Shown: piece after piece, positions 34,731 to 47,518 of the stretch
Numbering within the stretch: the stretch's first letter is position 1
How the letters are laid out: each line of letters starts with the position of its first letter
From: Siniperca chuatsi
Lineage: Eukaryota; Chordata; Actinopteri; Centrarchiformes; Sinipercidae
NCBI RefSeq assembly: GCF_020085105.1
Contig: NC_058046.1
Coordinates: forward strand, 27,870,175-27,934,174
Reading direction: 5' to 3'
DNA length: 64,000 nucleotides
Notes under the pieces: generated by a model
Seen by the model: the letters and a program-made list of their open reading frames with translations, nothing else
What the model was told of the DNA's origin: nothing
The model's database searches: none
Program-made: the position numbers and the translations under genes

Positions 34731-34769
34731 CCCCCACCCACCCACCACCCCCACCCCCCCACCCCCACT
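34731..34769. repeat. C-rich tract with G-quadruplex potential on the minus strand
   Basis: A 39-base run of C blocks separated by single A or short spacers; the complementary strand has at least five G runs of three or more with 1-2-base loops, satisfying the usual quadruplex pattern. It is an isolated feature in AT-rich DNA. Confidence 0.7.
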
Positions 34770-37700
34770 CAGCTAAAAAGTGAAGTCTTTTTGTTGTAAA
34801 TAAGTGAGAGGTGTGTGAATTTATTTCTTTCCGTCACATCCTCCTAGTGTCGAGTGTCGAGCTAAACCCCTCAGGTGCCTCATTGTCCCAGAAAAACTCC
34901 CGGTTTCCTCGCTCTGTGTGTGGGACCCTGTCACGCGCTCCCACACTGTTCTCATCCAGACATTACACATTAACACACAGCGGAGCACTAATCCTCACCC
35001 TTCCTTCCCTCGCCCAAACTACAATTATGAGCTTACGCTCACAAACAAGCAGCACACACAAATTATTGAGGCTTGCTGTTATATTGTCTAAACTAAGTAA
35101 TAAAGTAATAAACCGGAGAGCATCAAAGGCTCGGGTAAACAGTTATTTTCCAGCAAATGTTTTACTTATACAGACATACAGTGGGAAAGGTAGTGAAGGG
35201 AAGACTTTGAGGGTGTCTGTGTGTATTGTGTGTAGAAAAGAAACAGGAGAAAAGAGATAAACGTCCCCTATGAGAAGAAAACAGAAAGTCCCACTCAATC
35301 CGAGCAGTGACCTTCTACTGGTTAAATCCATATCAGTGAACCTCAGCTCACAGACTTAACATGGAGTTATTTCATTCCCATGACTGGGCTGCAGCTATTT
35401 ACCCACAATCCCACAGGGTCATGGAGCCAGTCTGTCCCAGCTGCACAGTGATACTTTGGCCTTTTACATCATGTCTCTGCAGATATCACATTAGACATAT
35501 TTCAGTTTGTGGACTGCAGGTGCTAAGAAAAAGATTGCATGAAGTGGGGATGGGGTAAAATGTAAAAAAAACTGAAATTTGAATTCTCGGCAGCTACTGA
35601 TGATATTTTTCCATTTTTCTAAAGAGGATCAAGCTGTTTTTGGACACATTTGTGAAAACAGCTAGGCTGCGAGCCTCTGGGAGGGCTTTTCCCATGGCAA
35701 CGGTTGACTGACATCAGAGAGCCAGCACTGCTAGGAGACATCAACTGCGATGGTGCTCTACTGACTGGAAAACAGCCAAGACATTTTCTTTTTCAGCAAG
35801 CCCACACAGCATTGGTTATGTAACATTAACGACATTTGCCCCTTTAAAACATTCAACATTTGGGAGGAAACTTATGCTAACCAACTTCCACTCAGATAGT
35901 TGAAACGAGTTATTTATTTATTTTTTGTCTTTTTTAAAATTCTTATTTTACTTATTTATTTGTTCATTTTACTTATTTATTATTTACTTAACTCCCTTTG
36001 CTGAGTTTTATTTAGCTCTTTCTGGTGCCTATAAATGTGTACGTTTAATTTTAAAATGCCATTGTGGTTGTAAATTGTTATGTTTGTGTTATTTATCAAA
36101 GTTTTAAAAAGCTAGCTTAGCTTGCAAATATTCTGACTCGACCTTACTGTTTTTCATCAAGGTTATTTCATCCCTGCCTCCAACAAATTGCATTTGGAGT
36201 TACTGCCTGGTTTAACGTACGTTCCAACGTTTTTCTGAGTGAGTGAATTACTGCTTTTTTTACCACACTGTACTTTGTTCAGGATGGATGGTGGGCGAAC
36301 AAAGTGAATGAGACACCAAAGACTGGCATCCTGAGTCCTGAGTATGGTTAGGTCTAGACAACAAAGTAACTTTGTTTAAGTATAAAACATGTTGTCTTAT
36401 GCTTAAAGTTACTGTTGACTTTTTCAGTATTTAACCAACACCACCATCTTTCCCCAACTTTAACCAAGTACTGTGAAGGCCTAAACATAACAACTAAAAA
36501 GATTAATTATGCTTTAGTTGCTACAAGCAGATATTGTATTACAAGAGCAGGCACTGAAGGAAAACCAAATGGTATACGTTGTCAGTGTCAGATGATTTGC
36601 TGATGCTTTCAGTATCAATAGTTTATGACTTGCCATGTTGTTAATTAACAACATTTCCTAATTACGTTGATAAAAAATGTAGTTGGGGCAGCATGTTCCT
36701 TCCAAAAATGTATTTGCCGTTGCAAATTTGTAGTATATAAACAGCGTTGTATTTCTACACCTGCTGAGTCATCCGCAGCACCCCACACACTCAGTGGTGT
36801 GTTCGTCCCACATTATACAAAGGAGGGGGTCTAGGTGCTGTTCGCTGTCTTTCTTTCATCCAGTTGGGGTGATGACAAATGATCAGATCTCAAAACTGTC
36901 AGCACCTGGTAGTCCTGTAACCTTACGTCACCCTGTGACTCAAATCACGACATGGAGTAACGTACGAAGTCGCAAAATACAGTATAGAGTGCTCAAATCA
37001 CAGACAGGACTAAGCAACTGCTTCGTTTGTGGCCGCTGGAATTAAAGTGATATTAAAAACTATATTTAGTGCCAGTCACACATATATTGCACTGATCAAA
37101 TTGTCAATACTGACATTGTCAGTTGGTACCAAAAATTCACACTCTCTAGAGAACACTAATGTAGAAATAAATACAACTTAAATTTCTTCTTTTAGTATAA
37201 TTTTGAGCCAATAAGTAAAACAAAATATCTGAAAATACAAAGATGTTAATGGATGTTATAGGAAGGCTGTAACATCCAGAACAGATTTGTCCTTAAGTTA
37301 CAGTAATGGACCACACCCTTGCATTTCAGCAGACAGGTTTCAACGGCAGCTCATGTTTTACTATTACCTCTCTTTGCTCTATTTCCTGTCTCTGTCCACA
37401 GTGTAATGTCTTAAAAAAATGTGTGCAAAATAAGGGGGCTGGGCTCTGTAACTTCATAAAATGAAAAGTAGGGATGCCAAAATTGGAGCAAAATGGGCTG
37501 TGACTGGGAAAAGGTGACGCACCTAACTATAATGTTAGGTGGTGGCCCTTATTCTGCAGGAAGTGATTCAATGTTGGAGAGTATGGTACCCTTCTGTGAC
37601 ATCATCGTCCGAAATTTGGCATCACTGAATGTGTCTTTGTGTGGCAGATGTAGCTGACTTCTAGGCTCTTTGTTTTGGCAAATCATCAAACCTGCAACAA

Positions 37701-39787
37701 CATTAATCAAGATTATCTTGTTGAAAACTTGTGCTTGAGTTAGTCTATATTTAAATGCACATATTTGACTAATTTTAAGCAAAACAGACCTTTCAAGGCA
37801 TGTGTCTATTTTTATATTTCACTGGAAGTTTCGTGTTTCAATTTAACACTGCGGGAAAAAGTTGCTAAAATCGCCCCGGGGAATTAAACAAGCCTGGACC
37901 TCTGACACATGGCACAACCATTGGGTGTGTGGGAGTGAAATACTCCTGGCTGGCAGCTGAAATATTACAGAGAAAACAGAGAATGAATGACTGAAAGAGG
38001 GAGAGGTTGTACGGCGGCGGCGAGTGAAAGGTAGAGAATATGAGTGAGAAGGAGAAACCCGGTGTGAAAGATGGAACAAGTGATGGACGAAGCAGAAGTG
38101 GAATTACAGAGCCCCTTGGGAAATCCTAATAAGGGAAAGGCCACATAGTTCCCAAAGTTACTCAAACACAGGCTTTTTTTCTTTCCAGGCTGCGCCTCAG
38201 GCAAGGAGCCTCAGTGTAACATTGAGAAGCTAACATTTTAAATAAAACATAATCCCCTTGAGAAGTCTTTGCATCCTCAAAACACAGCCTCTGATATTAC
38301 TTTTCCCATTAAAGTAAATGATCTTACAAAAATAGCTTTTTGCATAATGGCTGAGACTTCACACGACGCAAGGAGTGGAATATTTTTCATAGACAGAGCA
38401 CATAAAGGGTGGTATCCAGAGGGAGTGAGAGCTCTCTCTGCAGTAATTGTCAAATATTTAAGGAACAAAGGAATGGTGTTCTCTGCCTGGGAACAGTGGA
38501 TCGGAGGTGTGTCACTCTACGTCTTAAGCCACAGCAAGCTAAATGCATTCCTTTGAAAGGGAAATCTGCACTGTGGTAGCTATTCACAAGTGAACTGCAT
38601 TGTGTGCCATTATGTTTCTGGAGTGAGAGAGCCATCTTTTATCATGTACAAAAAAAAAAAACAACAACTGTGCAATGAATGAAAACTTTACTGCACCTGT
38701 AAAAGCAGCTGGTCAGCTTTAGTCATTTCAACTGCAGATGCAACTATTATCTCCACTTAAGGCCTCTCAATCCCCTCCTCTGTTTATAATCGCACAGTTC
38801 AATGCAAGATATATGATGACTTCATTCTTACACTGCTTTCACACCAAATGAGCAAGTGCAACATTGCACATTGCAGCTGACTAAATTGAACTTTCACCCC
38901 AAATATGCCGACCTCCAAGACGACCGTCCAACGGCATTCCGGCATCGACAGGAAGCCGAAGTTTTGACGGCACTGATTTCATTATAGAGAAGAATGGAGG
39001 AAGTCATAACATGGCTGTAAATGTGACGCGGTTAGCTAAACAGCTCATTTTCAACGTTATTTTCAATGAGGCTTGATCTTGATCAGAGAGATGATCAGGT
39101 GAAGAAACACCATGAAAGAAGATTCACTGTGATACAAAGAAAGCAGAGAAACAGAACGAGCCGGAGTAACGGGGGCAAAATGGATGCTGGAGCAGCAAAC
39201 ATTGGGACAACTTTGTCTTTGGGAGTTTAATTCAACCCCCCCACCACCACCCTGTAAACAAAAGGAGGAAGTGGCCCTGTGTGACTGGCTTGCAGGGACT
39301 TCCTGTTTGTGATTATATGTCCAAAAACAGAACCAGCGTCTCTGGACCTCCCACGACTCCATTTCACACGGGCCAGAGAACCACTGACCCACTGCGTCTG
39401 GCTGTCCGCACATTGTGCTTACGTAGCCAGGGCGCCACAATACTGGGAAGCAGCTGCAGTAGACATAAAAGTGACAAATGTATGTGGTTAATGGCATGAA
39501 ACACACCAGCTATTAGTGTAATTAGCTTAATGGGTAGTAGCACAGGAAACAAGTCCTAATGGCATTTTAACTTACTGGGTCAGTGGCATTGACAGGTCGA
39601 CCTTATTCCCACTAGGTGGACAGTTGTGACTGTGTTTCTTTTTACGAGTGGCCAAAAATTAAGATTTGTCCAATTCTACGTTGTGAAATGCAGAACTCAC
39701 TCCCTATTTTCAATCTAGTGTGTTACATTTACACTCCGCCAATTTATCTGAGTGTACTTGTGAATTTATGCCCCACTGTATATAGTG
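34770..39787. other. Long intergenic stretch with candidate conserved blocks
   Basis: No gene is supported across 5 kb. The 149-codon frame at 34811-35260 has no recognisable domain. Two repeat-poor segments look worth alignment. One is around 35640-35830, where the minus strand reads CCGTTGCCATGGGAAAA, close to an RFX X-box. The other is 38240-38560, with GTAATTGTC and TTTGCATAATGG, homeodomain/octamer-like words. An A-rich run lies at 38649-38661. Confidence 0.3.
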
Positions 39788-40170
39788 CCAGAGGTGGAAG
39801 AAGCATTCAGATTCCTTCAGTAAAGCAGCAATACTACACTATAAAATACTCCATTACAAGTAGAAGTCCTGGATACAAAAAAGGTAAGTATAATTAACTA
39901 AATGTACTTAAAGTGTCAAAAGTAAAAGTAATCATTATGCAGCATAATGGTGCCTGTCAGTAGAGTGAAATATTTAGATTATTATCAAAATATTAACATG
40001 TAAGATGCATTTTAAGGTTGTAGCTGGTGGAGGTGGAGCCAAGTTTAACTATACCTTATATACTGTTGGCCAGTTTAATCTGTAATAATGCATCATGTTT
40101 TATAAGCTGATCATATATTTTGTATGTAAAACCTTAATCTGTAAAATAGCTAATGACTACAGCTGCCAAA
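39788..40170 (+). mobile_element. MITE of the CAG(A/T)GGTGGAAG family
   Basis: Starts CAGAGGTGGAAGAAGCATTC and contains AACATGTAAGATGCATTTTA, TAGCTGGTGGAGGTGGAG and AACCTTAATCTGTAAAATAG, the same internal order as the split element at 10235-10385 / 11462-11825 and the inverted-end copy at 49330-49645. The far terminus is missing. Confidence 0.55.
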
Positions 40171-42407
40171 TACATTCAATGCATTGCTTTTGATAGATGC
40201 AAAAATCCCAATCATGTGACACTAAACTCATCATTGATGATGCTAAATAATGATGACTCATAAGTGTCAGAAATCTCGAGTAAACTACTGTACCATGTTT
40301 ATCAAATGGGGAGGGGTGAACGAGAGAGTGATTATACATGAAGAATTCCACATCTGAGAAAAAATATAGATGTGGAAATCATATCTGAGAAAACTACTGA
40401 TACTGGGAATATTACTCTCTAATTTTACTATTAAATGAAAGTTAAGGCAAGCTTCAGATTCTCTACACTACCAACTCAACACATGTGAGGCACAAGACAA
40501 ATTTTCATGGAGATACAAAAAATATCAGATATAACAGAGCTTTCCCAGCTGTAAATACGACTTGGATATTGACGTGAGCGCAATTTACAAGCCATAAACT
40601 CAGAATTTTTGATAACTCCAGGCAAGAATGAAAATGAAATTATTAAAATAGCTTTATTGGTTCTTATCTTTATTTTTAAATCAACTGGTTCCACATGAAA
40701 TAGCCACAAAAAGACTGTACTTCTGACCAAACTATCCCAACAATACATTTGCTATTAAGACTCTCAGCAGCCACCTCCTTCCCTTAACCTTGCTGCTGCA
40801 GGAAAGCAGGAGCCAAAGACCCTCGCCTGCATTTCCTCACATTGGGCAACATAATCTACAATTCAACAATAAAGTCAGTAAACCCTCCTCCCCAATAAGA
40901 ACAATACAGCAACACCAGGATACATTAATCCGTGCTTGAAACACTAAGGAAATAATACGACTGCAATACAATGGCCTATTTTCCTTCCCTCAGGTATGCT
41001 TTGTATCGAAGTAGACACCACGCTTGTAAGAATTGTCTCATGGGTGGATGTGATGTAGATTTTGACAATAAATCAAACGCCTGGTGTTAAAGGTATGGCC
41101 CTGAGCAAGCCAGTTCTTTTTACTGGTAAGAGGAGATAAGAAAGAAATAAGAAAAAGGTGAAAGGATCAATCATGATCTGTCAATCTTGACAAATATGTT
41201 GAGCCAAAATTCAATTTATAGCTGAATGCCACCTTTCAGAGGATGTCACATTTGCTACAACACTGTAGGTAAGTCATTTGTTGTCATCAGTGCATTTGTT
41301 GGGGACTATTTTCAGTTGTGGATTTGTTGCGCTAATGACATTTTAAGGCATTTTATATGTTAGTTGCACAGTTAAAACATCTTAATAATAAGATACAATA
41401 AAAACAACATAGATTTGTGCAGGGGAAGAAAGAAGATAAGGGCCTTATTAAGGTTCCTTGCCAAAATGAATGATAAATGTAGCAAAACACATAAAATAAA
41501 CATACAATTAATAAAACTAAATTTAAAAAAGATATAATTATTTTGATTACATATTGTAGGCCACTTTGTTCCTGGTCTTTAATAGACCTTTAGCTAAACT
41601 GGGCCCAAGCAATCTTGTCCAACTAATAAGAGTCCCTGAGGGTGCGAGGGTCAATTCTTTCCCATCCATAAGCTCGTTACAAGCCTGTGGATTTGTAAGT
41701 AGTAAACAAGACTGTGTAATTAGAAATGGCTTGGTGGTAAGACCACAGGACTCTGAGGAGCCTAGAAACGACTTGTTTGGGACTGCTTGGATCCTACGGG
41801 GCCCCTCAAGATGCTCAATGAACATCTGTGGGAGAGGTTGAGTTTTAGACATTTGGAGACGTCAACGCAACAGTTGTAGTGAAGGAATCAGCACTCCGGT
41901 CTGAGTGCTGCTGATGGGTGGGGGGATTTGAGCAGCTCACTTTTCAGGGTCATTTACTGTGTCGGCGGGAAAATTGGCGCGCTCTTTCAAGATGAAGTAT
42001 ATAGACAACATCGTACTGTGTGTGTGATGTCAAGCATGACTGTGAAGTAGACAGAGAAAAAAAGGCTGACAGATGTTCACACTTCTGCTAATGAGTATAT
42101 GATCTGCTTGAGTCACTTGTAACCACAATGGTAATCTTATCTAATAATCCTTAGGAGAGTGTCCTACAGAGGCTGTTTTTATTCCATTTGAAGAAGAAAA
42201 ATGTCAAAAAGTCTAAAACACTTAAACACTGTTAACAACAGCTTACAGAGATTTATCTCACATTTCCGGTATTTTATGTGTTTTGTGGTTTGTTTTTGTT
42301 CTTCCTGGCCACACCAAGCAGACACAATGTCATGTCAAAATGTTTTCAGTGAAAGATGAAACATTTTCAGTTATCCAGGCTTTATCTCTTTATCTCTAGA
42401 CTTAATG
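40171..42407. other. Intergenic sequence, no gene seen
   Basis: No exon is supported. A segment at 41547-41852 is open on both strands for 90-100 codons, but neither product resembles anything I know and the mirror-open frames argue for composition. The remainder is AT-rich. Confidence 0.35.
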
Positions 42408-42670
42408 CTGCGGTTCCCAACCTTTGTAGCTTGTGACCCCTGAAAACGAAACGACGTCTGCTTACGACCCCTTGCCACAGGTTACAGCGTTAGTGTGGAC
42501 ATGAGATTTTTAATTTGAAAGATTTTTAGAGGCCAGAATTGGTGGAGGTAATGAATATTTCACAAGCAAAAGAAAGATTTCCTTTTGTTCAACAGAAATA
42601 TATTTTTTCTTTCAGATTCCTCTCAGATTAATCTCAGAACCCCTTGGGGATAAGGATGGCGATATTTAAT
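42408..42670 (+). repeat. Dispersed hAT-like repeat, GCGGTTCCCAACC family
   Basis: TGCGGTTCCCAACCTTTGTA, GCTTGTGACCCCTGAAAACG and TACGACCCCTTGCCACAGG are the start of an interspersed repeat found widely in vertebrates with CAGxGGTTCCCAACC ends. Its right end is not clear. Confidence 0.5.
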
Positions 42671-43239
42671 CTTTTATTGTCAAAAAATCCCATGAAAAGG
42701 CCGAAACCAACAATGATTTATCCAACATGTCTACTAATTGTATTGTCTGTGTAGCCAAAGTCTGATATCATTTATTCCTCTGTGCCATAAACCTCCATTG
42801 GTGTCCAAAAACTGTTAAATACACATCAGTGAGCCACGCTCACATTCTGATGAACATATGGTTTATTTTCATTCAATCCCACATACATCGTCCTGCTGCT
42901 TTAAATATTCACTAGCACAGTAAATGTTTATTAACCCCAGGCTCAGAATAGTCTCCTACATATGCACTATTTAGTAACGTTTTCTAAAAACTACAGTTTT
43001 AGGAAATTACTGAGCCTTTTTCAAAATGAAATTATATATTTGTGACCTGTTTTTAAAGATTGGCTGTCATCAGAAATGTAGGTTTTGAGAAAGGAGGATA
43101 AACTCTTCTTCTGACCACTAACAACAGCTGACAGAAAGAGGCAGTAAACACTTTGCAATAAAATAAATCTCATCAGAAAATTCACAAACATCAAGATATT
43201 AAAAATGTTTTCTACATTTTTTATTTTAGTTACAAAGCA
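42671..43239. other. Intergenic sequence, no gene seen
   Basis: AT-rich with no recognised gene or named repeat. On the minus strand it holds an AATAAA (about 43222-43227) just beyond the stop of the open frame described next. Confidence 0.35.
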
Positions 43240-43497
43240 TTAATAATCTTTGAGATCACAGTTGTCCACAACCCTCCCTTCAGTCCTATCATAGTAGAGG
43301 CACAGATACATGCCAAGTACTTTGCACGAATGAGTTACATAAACATGTCCTGACTTGTCTCTTACACACCACATCTGCCGCTGCAGGCTGCCCGGTGCCC
43401 ACCCACACTCTTTCTCAAAGGAGCAAACAGAAGATCTTTTATGCAGAGTGATAACGTTATAATAACATTGCACATACTTGACTGAAAGCTCATTCAT
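43240..43497 (-). other. Open frame, cysteine-rich, possible unrecognised exon
   Basis: An 85-codon frame from ATG to TAA with eight cysteines, including SFEKECGWAPG, QRQMWCVRDKSGHVYV and DRTEGRVVDNCDLKDY. The pattern of spaced Cys, Trp and Asp-rich turns looks more protein-like than most frames here, and an AATAAA lies about 15 bases after the stop. The frame continues upstream of the ATG only 11 codons to a TGA, and I see no partner exon or signal peptide. I do not recognise a family and would not call it a gene without transcript or homology evidence. Confidence 0.2.
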
Positions 43498-44631
43498 GAA
43501 ATACAGTGAGTGCAGCAGTCACCAATATGACAAGCATGCCAAAAGTCAGGAGTTAAACGGTCATGAGAATGGTTACATGCATGATTATATATTCCTGTGA
43601 CCGTTTAATTTATGTTAAGATAGCAAAGTGCCTGGATAATTGCTAAAAAATGAGCTATTGAGAATTATTCATACAAACGTATTTTATACATGGATATGTG
43701 TTAAAGTAAAGCATTTCTAAAAACATAAAAAGGTACAGGACAGGTACCACAAGGTTTTGATTACAGAATAACTTAACATAATTTAAATTCAATTTTTATG
43801 GTGCTTTTTTTTACCATCTGACTAGGGACTACAGACAGAACTCAAACTCATCACAATTATTTTCCTCTTTTATCTTCATCATGAGCATTGTCCTTGACAA
43901 ATAAACTACAACTGACCCAAACTCAAACAGGCAACGGTAGTTGACAAAACCAGAAGTGCATATTGGACAGCTTTAATACAGGTTTGACTGCACCCATAAT
44001 GCATTTCTGAAGACACTTAAATGTTGGGTATGCGATTCGAATCCAATATCTCCTCACGGTCCGCTAGCTGTCCGCTCAGTGTTAGCACTGAAAAAAATCT
44101 GGTGATTGTACAGAGCCCTGGCTCTGTAAATGGGAACAAACAAAGTGGCTCGGACTGAGCCACACAACATTATTCCAGCCACAATTTATGTGTCAGGTAA
44201 CGTTAAATGACTTGCCCCACGGACATTCAGCTTACTTTCTAGTTTGCCAAGCTATGCTGTTGTTGTGATGTTAGCTATAGTAGCAGGAGAGTTGTGAGTA
44301 TCGCTGTCTGGAGCTGCTGTGCTGGCTCTGGGAAACCATTTGACATAATATTGGATTAAAGTTGCTGCCATGAGAATAAAGTGCATGGTATACCTGTCGA
44401 ACTGATCACGCGAGGAGCATAACGAGTGCAGATTTGTTAGACCAATCTTAATCATCTTGCAGAATACTGTTGGTTTTCTATCATACAAGATAGTTTATAC
44501 TATTCACTTTGCACTCTATTTAGTTCTATTAGTTATATTGAAATCCCTCATTAGATGGCTAGCATGAAACAAAGCAGGGCTTTAAACCACCATGTTAGAC
44601 TATAATGTCCTCCAACTAAGTAATACCTGTC
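43498..44631. other. Intergenic sequence, no gene seen
   Basis: No coding, RNA or named repeat feature is recognised. Confidence 0.4.
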
Positions 44632-44849
44632 CAGTGGTGAAAAGTAACCAAGTACATTTACTCAAGTACTGTATTTAAGTACAGTTTTGAGGTACTTAAG
44701 TATTTCCATTTCTGCTTCTTTATACTTCTACTCCACTACAATTCAGAGGCAAATACCGTACTTTTTACTCCACTATATTTATTTGACAACTTTAGTTGCA
44801 GTGTCAGATTAACAATATAAAATATAATCAACAAATAAAATATGATGTG

Positions 44850-44916
<67 letters not shown>

Positions 44917-45207
44917 TATATTATTAGGTAGATAAGATAAGATGAGGTGGGAAATTAACAAGCTAGTAGTATACAAAGTGATTAAAATTAGCTTCATCTT
45001 TACCAGCTGCAACATTAAAGTGATTTACACATTAATGCATCAATAATTATAATCCAATAATATTATGAATATTATTCTGAAATGGGCCATTCTGCTCAGT
45101 GAGTACTTTTAGTTTTGGTACTTAAAGTATATTTTGATGCTAATACTTTTGTACTTTTACTTAAATGCATGACTTTTACTTGTAACAGAGGATTTCTCCC
45201 ACCACAG
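44632..45207. mobile_element. hAT-type MITE containing a long TA microsatellite
   Basis: It begins CAGTGGTGAAAAGTAACC and ends GATTTCTCCCACCACAG, the ends of the family at 14436-14800. Flanks TACCTGTC and TACCCAAC agree at only 5 of 8 positions, so the target duplication is doubtful. The inner part includes ACTTCTACTCCACTACA and the 60-base TA tract. Confidence 0.65.
44851..44910. repeat. (TA)30 microsatellite
   Basis: Thirty uninterrupted TA units within a MITE, followed by TTATATTATATTATTAGG. Such tracts can extrude cruciforms and are usually highly polymorphic. Confidence 0.95.
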
Positions 45208-46624
45208 TACCCAACCATGCATCGCTCAAAGGCTGAGGGCTAGTGGATTCACAGCCAGATTGTACAGTAGTTTTCTGATTTGATCCAACCCTGAGCAGCT
45301 GTCTCTGTTTTTTTGAGGCTGATAAAGTAGAACAGGTCTTTCCATCTGCGCTGCCCCAGTCGAGGAGACAGACCCCAACCCCCAGGTCAACACAATGAGA
45401 AGGAAATCAACATAAATCCTGTTTACACTCCACCGTAAATGTGATACAATAAACACATTTCCCCCCTTTCCCAACAATGAACAACAGCACAATAGGGAGT
45501 TATTTGAATGAAATACAGATTTTGTCGGCATATGTTTGAAAATGTCTTGCAGGAGGGAAGAATTATTTATTATAATATTATGTTTATTATTATTTATTTT
45601 GTTAATATTTGTTAGTTTACCACAACCAATGCACACCAAAGTGTAAATGAGCTTGCTGTGGTGCAACGGTGTGAGAGATGACCGTCAGTGTGAAATAGTC
45701 AATTTGTGTAAATTGATACCACAGAATGACCCCGGATCATGATCAGGGTTGAGACTCAGGTCAAACTCTGACCCAGTTGGCGTGAAAGTCCAGTGTTTAA
45801 CATGTCATGTGGGGCCACACGCCGTCTGTTCATTTTTCCAGCAGGAAATAGAAAGTTGGTGTTGGTGCAGGTGAAGAACAATATAAGCAACATTGATGTC
45901 ATCAGCCGCTTTATTAAACACAAAAATTCAACATCCAGATAGTTTTTTTCTACTTCGACAAGCCACTTCTCCCCCAGATATGTCTCGTATTATCTTAATG
46001 CAATGATGCAACCAAATTTCCCTATAACGTAATTTCTAGGAGACAGAGTTGGATGATGATGATGATGATGTCCCGCATTCAAATGGGATCCCACTTCTCT
46101 CTTATCAGCCCCGCTGCCCCTCACTGTTAATAAACAAAGCAAAACACTCCACCCCTTCTAAAATAATGTGAAAATGAATGTGCAAACATAATTGTTTTCT
46201 GTTATGTCCTTGTAGAGATGACAGTTAAGGAAGTGCAGGTATTCCTGTGTTTAAGGCTTAGTATGAATTGCCTAGGGCAGCATGGCGAATAAGCGGACCT
46301 TCCTATATAATCAAAGGTTCAAAGTTCAGTTATTGTCATTTTCCAACACAGGGTTGCACAGTGAAAGCTGTAGCCTCTTCATGCTTCACACACATACAAC
46401 ATATATACAAATATTTGAATTTGAATAGAATAAAATAAAACGATATATACAGTTGCTTGTATACATATATACCTATATACATATACATCCCAGTATGTGC
46501 AGTGTCTGTAAAGTTCCATACCATTTCTTTATGGTGCAGTGCGCAGGATGAGTTCAGGGACATCATTAGTGTTAATTACTGTTTTTTTACTGAATTTGGT
46601 TGAATTTAGTTTACAAAACAGTCT
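45208..46624. other. Intergenic sequence, no gene seen
   Basis: The 146-codon minus-strand frame (45226-45666) is low-complexity at its start and unlike known proteins. A GAT/ATG trinucleotide tract lies at 46052-46070. No gene is supported. Confidence 0.4.
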
Positions 46625-46870
46625 CACCTAAAGGTCTACTTATTAGCAATTCTGAAGCTTTTGATGATATCACATGGTCTTCATCAGCAGATGGAGTTTG
46701 CTCTGTTGTCATGAAAATTGTACATGTTCAAATTTCCTCTTTTTTTTTCTGAGCAGTTTCAGGATTTCTTGTCCATGTTGGCTTGTCCGTGAGGTTCAAA
46801 ATGTATTCTTGACCTTGGAAACAGCAGTTGACTAAACAATCTCACCTTAAAGTCCATTTAGTAGCTGTTC
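46625..46870 (+). repeat. Dispersed family with a foldback copy
   Basis: AAAGGTCTACTTATTAGC, TCACATGGTCTTCATCAGCA, TTGTACATGTTCAAATTTCC and GACCTTGGAAACAGCAGTTG, followed at 46829 by AACAATCTCACCTTAAAGTC, which restarts the unit. It appears as one full unit and the start of a second. Confidence 0.6.
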
Positions 46871-47518
46871 CAGGGGCTTTCATCGCCACCATCAGTAGCA
46901 TGTGATCATGTGTAGATTCAAAACACCAAATGAAACCAGACATTCCTTTTAAGCTCAAATTAATTGACAGATTGAGACGAAATCCAGGTGGGTTAATAGC
47001 CAAACAGCCAAAGCTGATTATGCGATAACCAGACTGAGACATTTACATGACAATACCCATATAGTATCAGATTATAAACATGTTATTAGTGTGCATGTAA
47101 ACAGACTGATTTATGTAGGTTACACACAGTTAGACACCATCTTTTCATTGTGACCTCCAGCTCCTTGTTTAACTTTTTCTCTCCATCGTCGGGTCTTCCA
47201 GCACTGCTGTCTGCCCTCGAGGTTTAAACGTCTGCTTGATGTTTTTTTTTTTTTTCTTGCTTTCTGGCAGCTGTTTTACCTGTAACGTCCTTGGCAGAGT
47301 CTCTATGTGTCACTCTGTGGTTTAAAAAAAAATAAATACGGGCATTCGACAGTGTTGAAAGAGACATTTACCACCTATGTATGGTGAACAGTCCTGAATG
47401 GCTGCATCAAAGAGGTTTCATTTGTTTGTCAGTTATCCTAATGTAAAAGTAACACAAGAAAATGTGGTTTCAAAGCAGCCCAGTCAGTGCTTTACTAACT
47501 ACTGTAACCCTATAAATA
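46871..47518. other. Intergenic sequence, no gene seen
   Basis: Nothing definite; a T-rich run lies at 47240-47256. No gene is supported. Confidence 0.35.

Noticed and set aside
34811..35260. 149-codon plus-strand open frame
   Set aside because: Composition-driven, no domain, no supporting signals; possibly part of a regulatory block instead.
39063..39506. 147-codon minus-strand open frame
   Set aside because: No recognisable domain, three other frames open on both strands over the same DNA, and no splice or promoter support.
41547..41852. About 100-codon frames on both strands
   Set aside because: Mirror-open frames with no known similarity; could be a repeat fragment I do not recognise, but no gene can be supported.
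45226..45666. 146-codon minus-strand open frame
   Set aside because: Asparagine/isoleucine-rich low-complexity start and no similarity; starts in AT-rich DNA beside a MITE.
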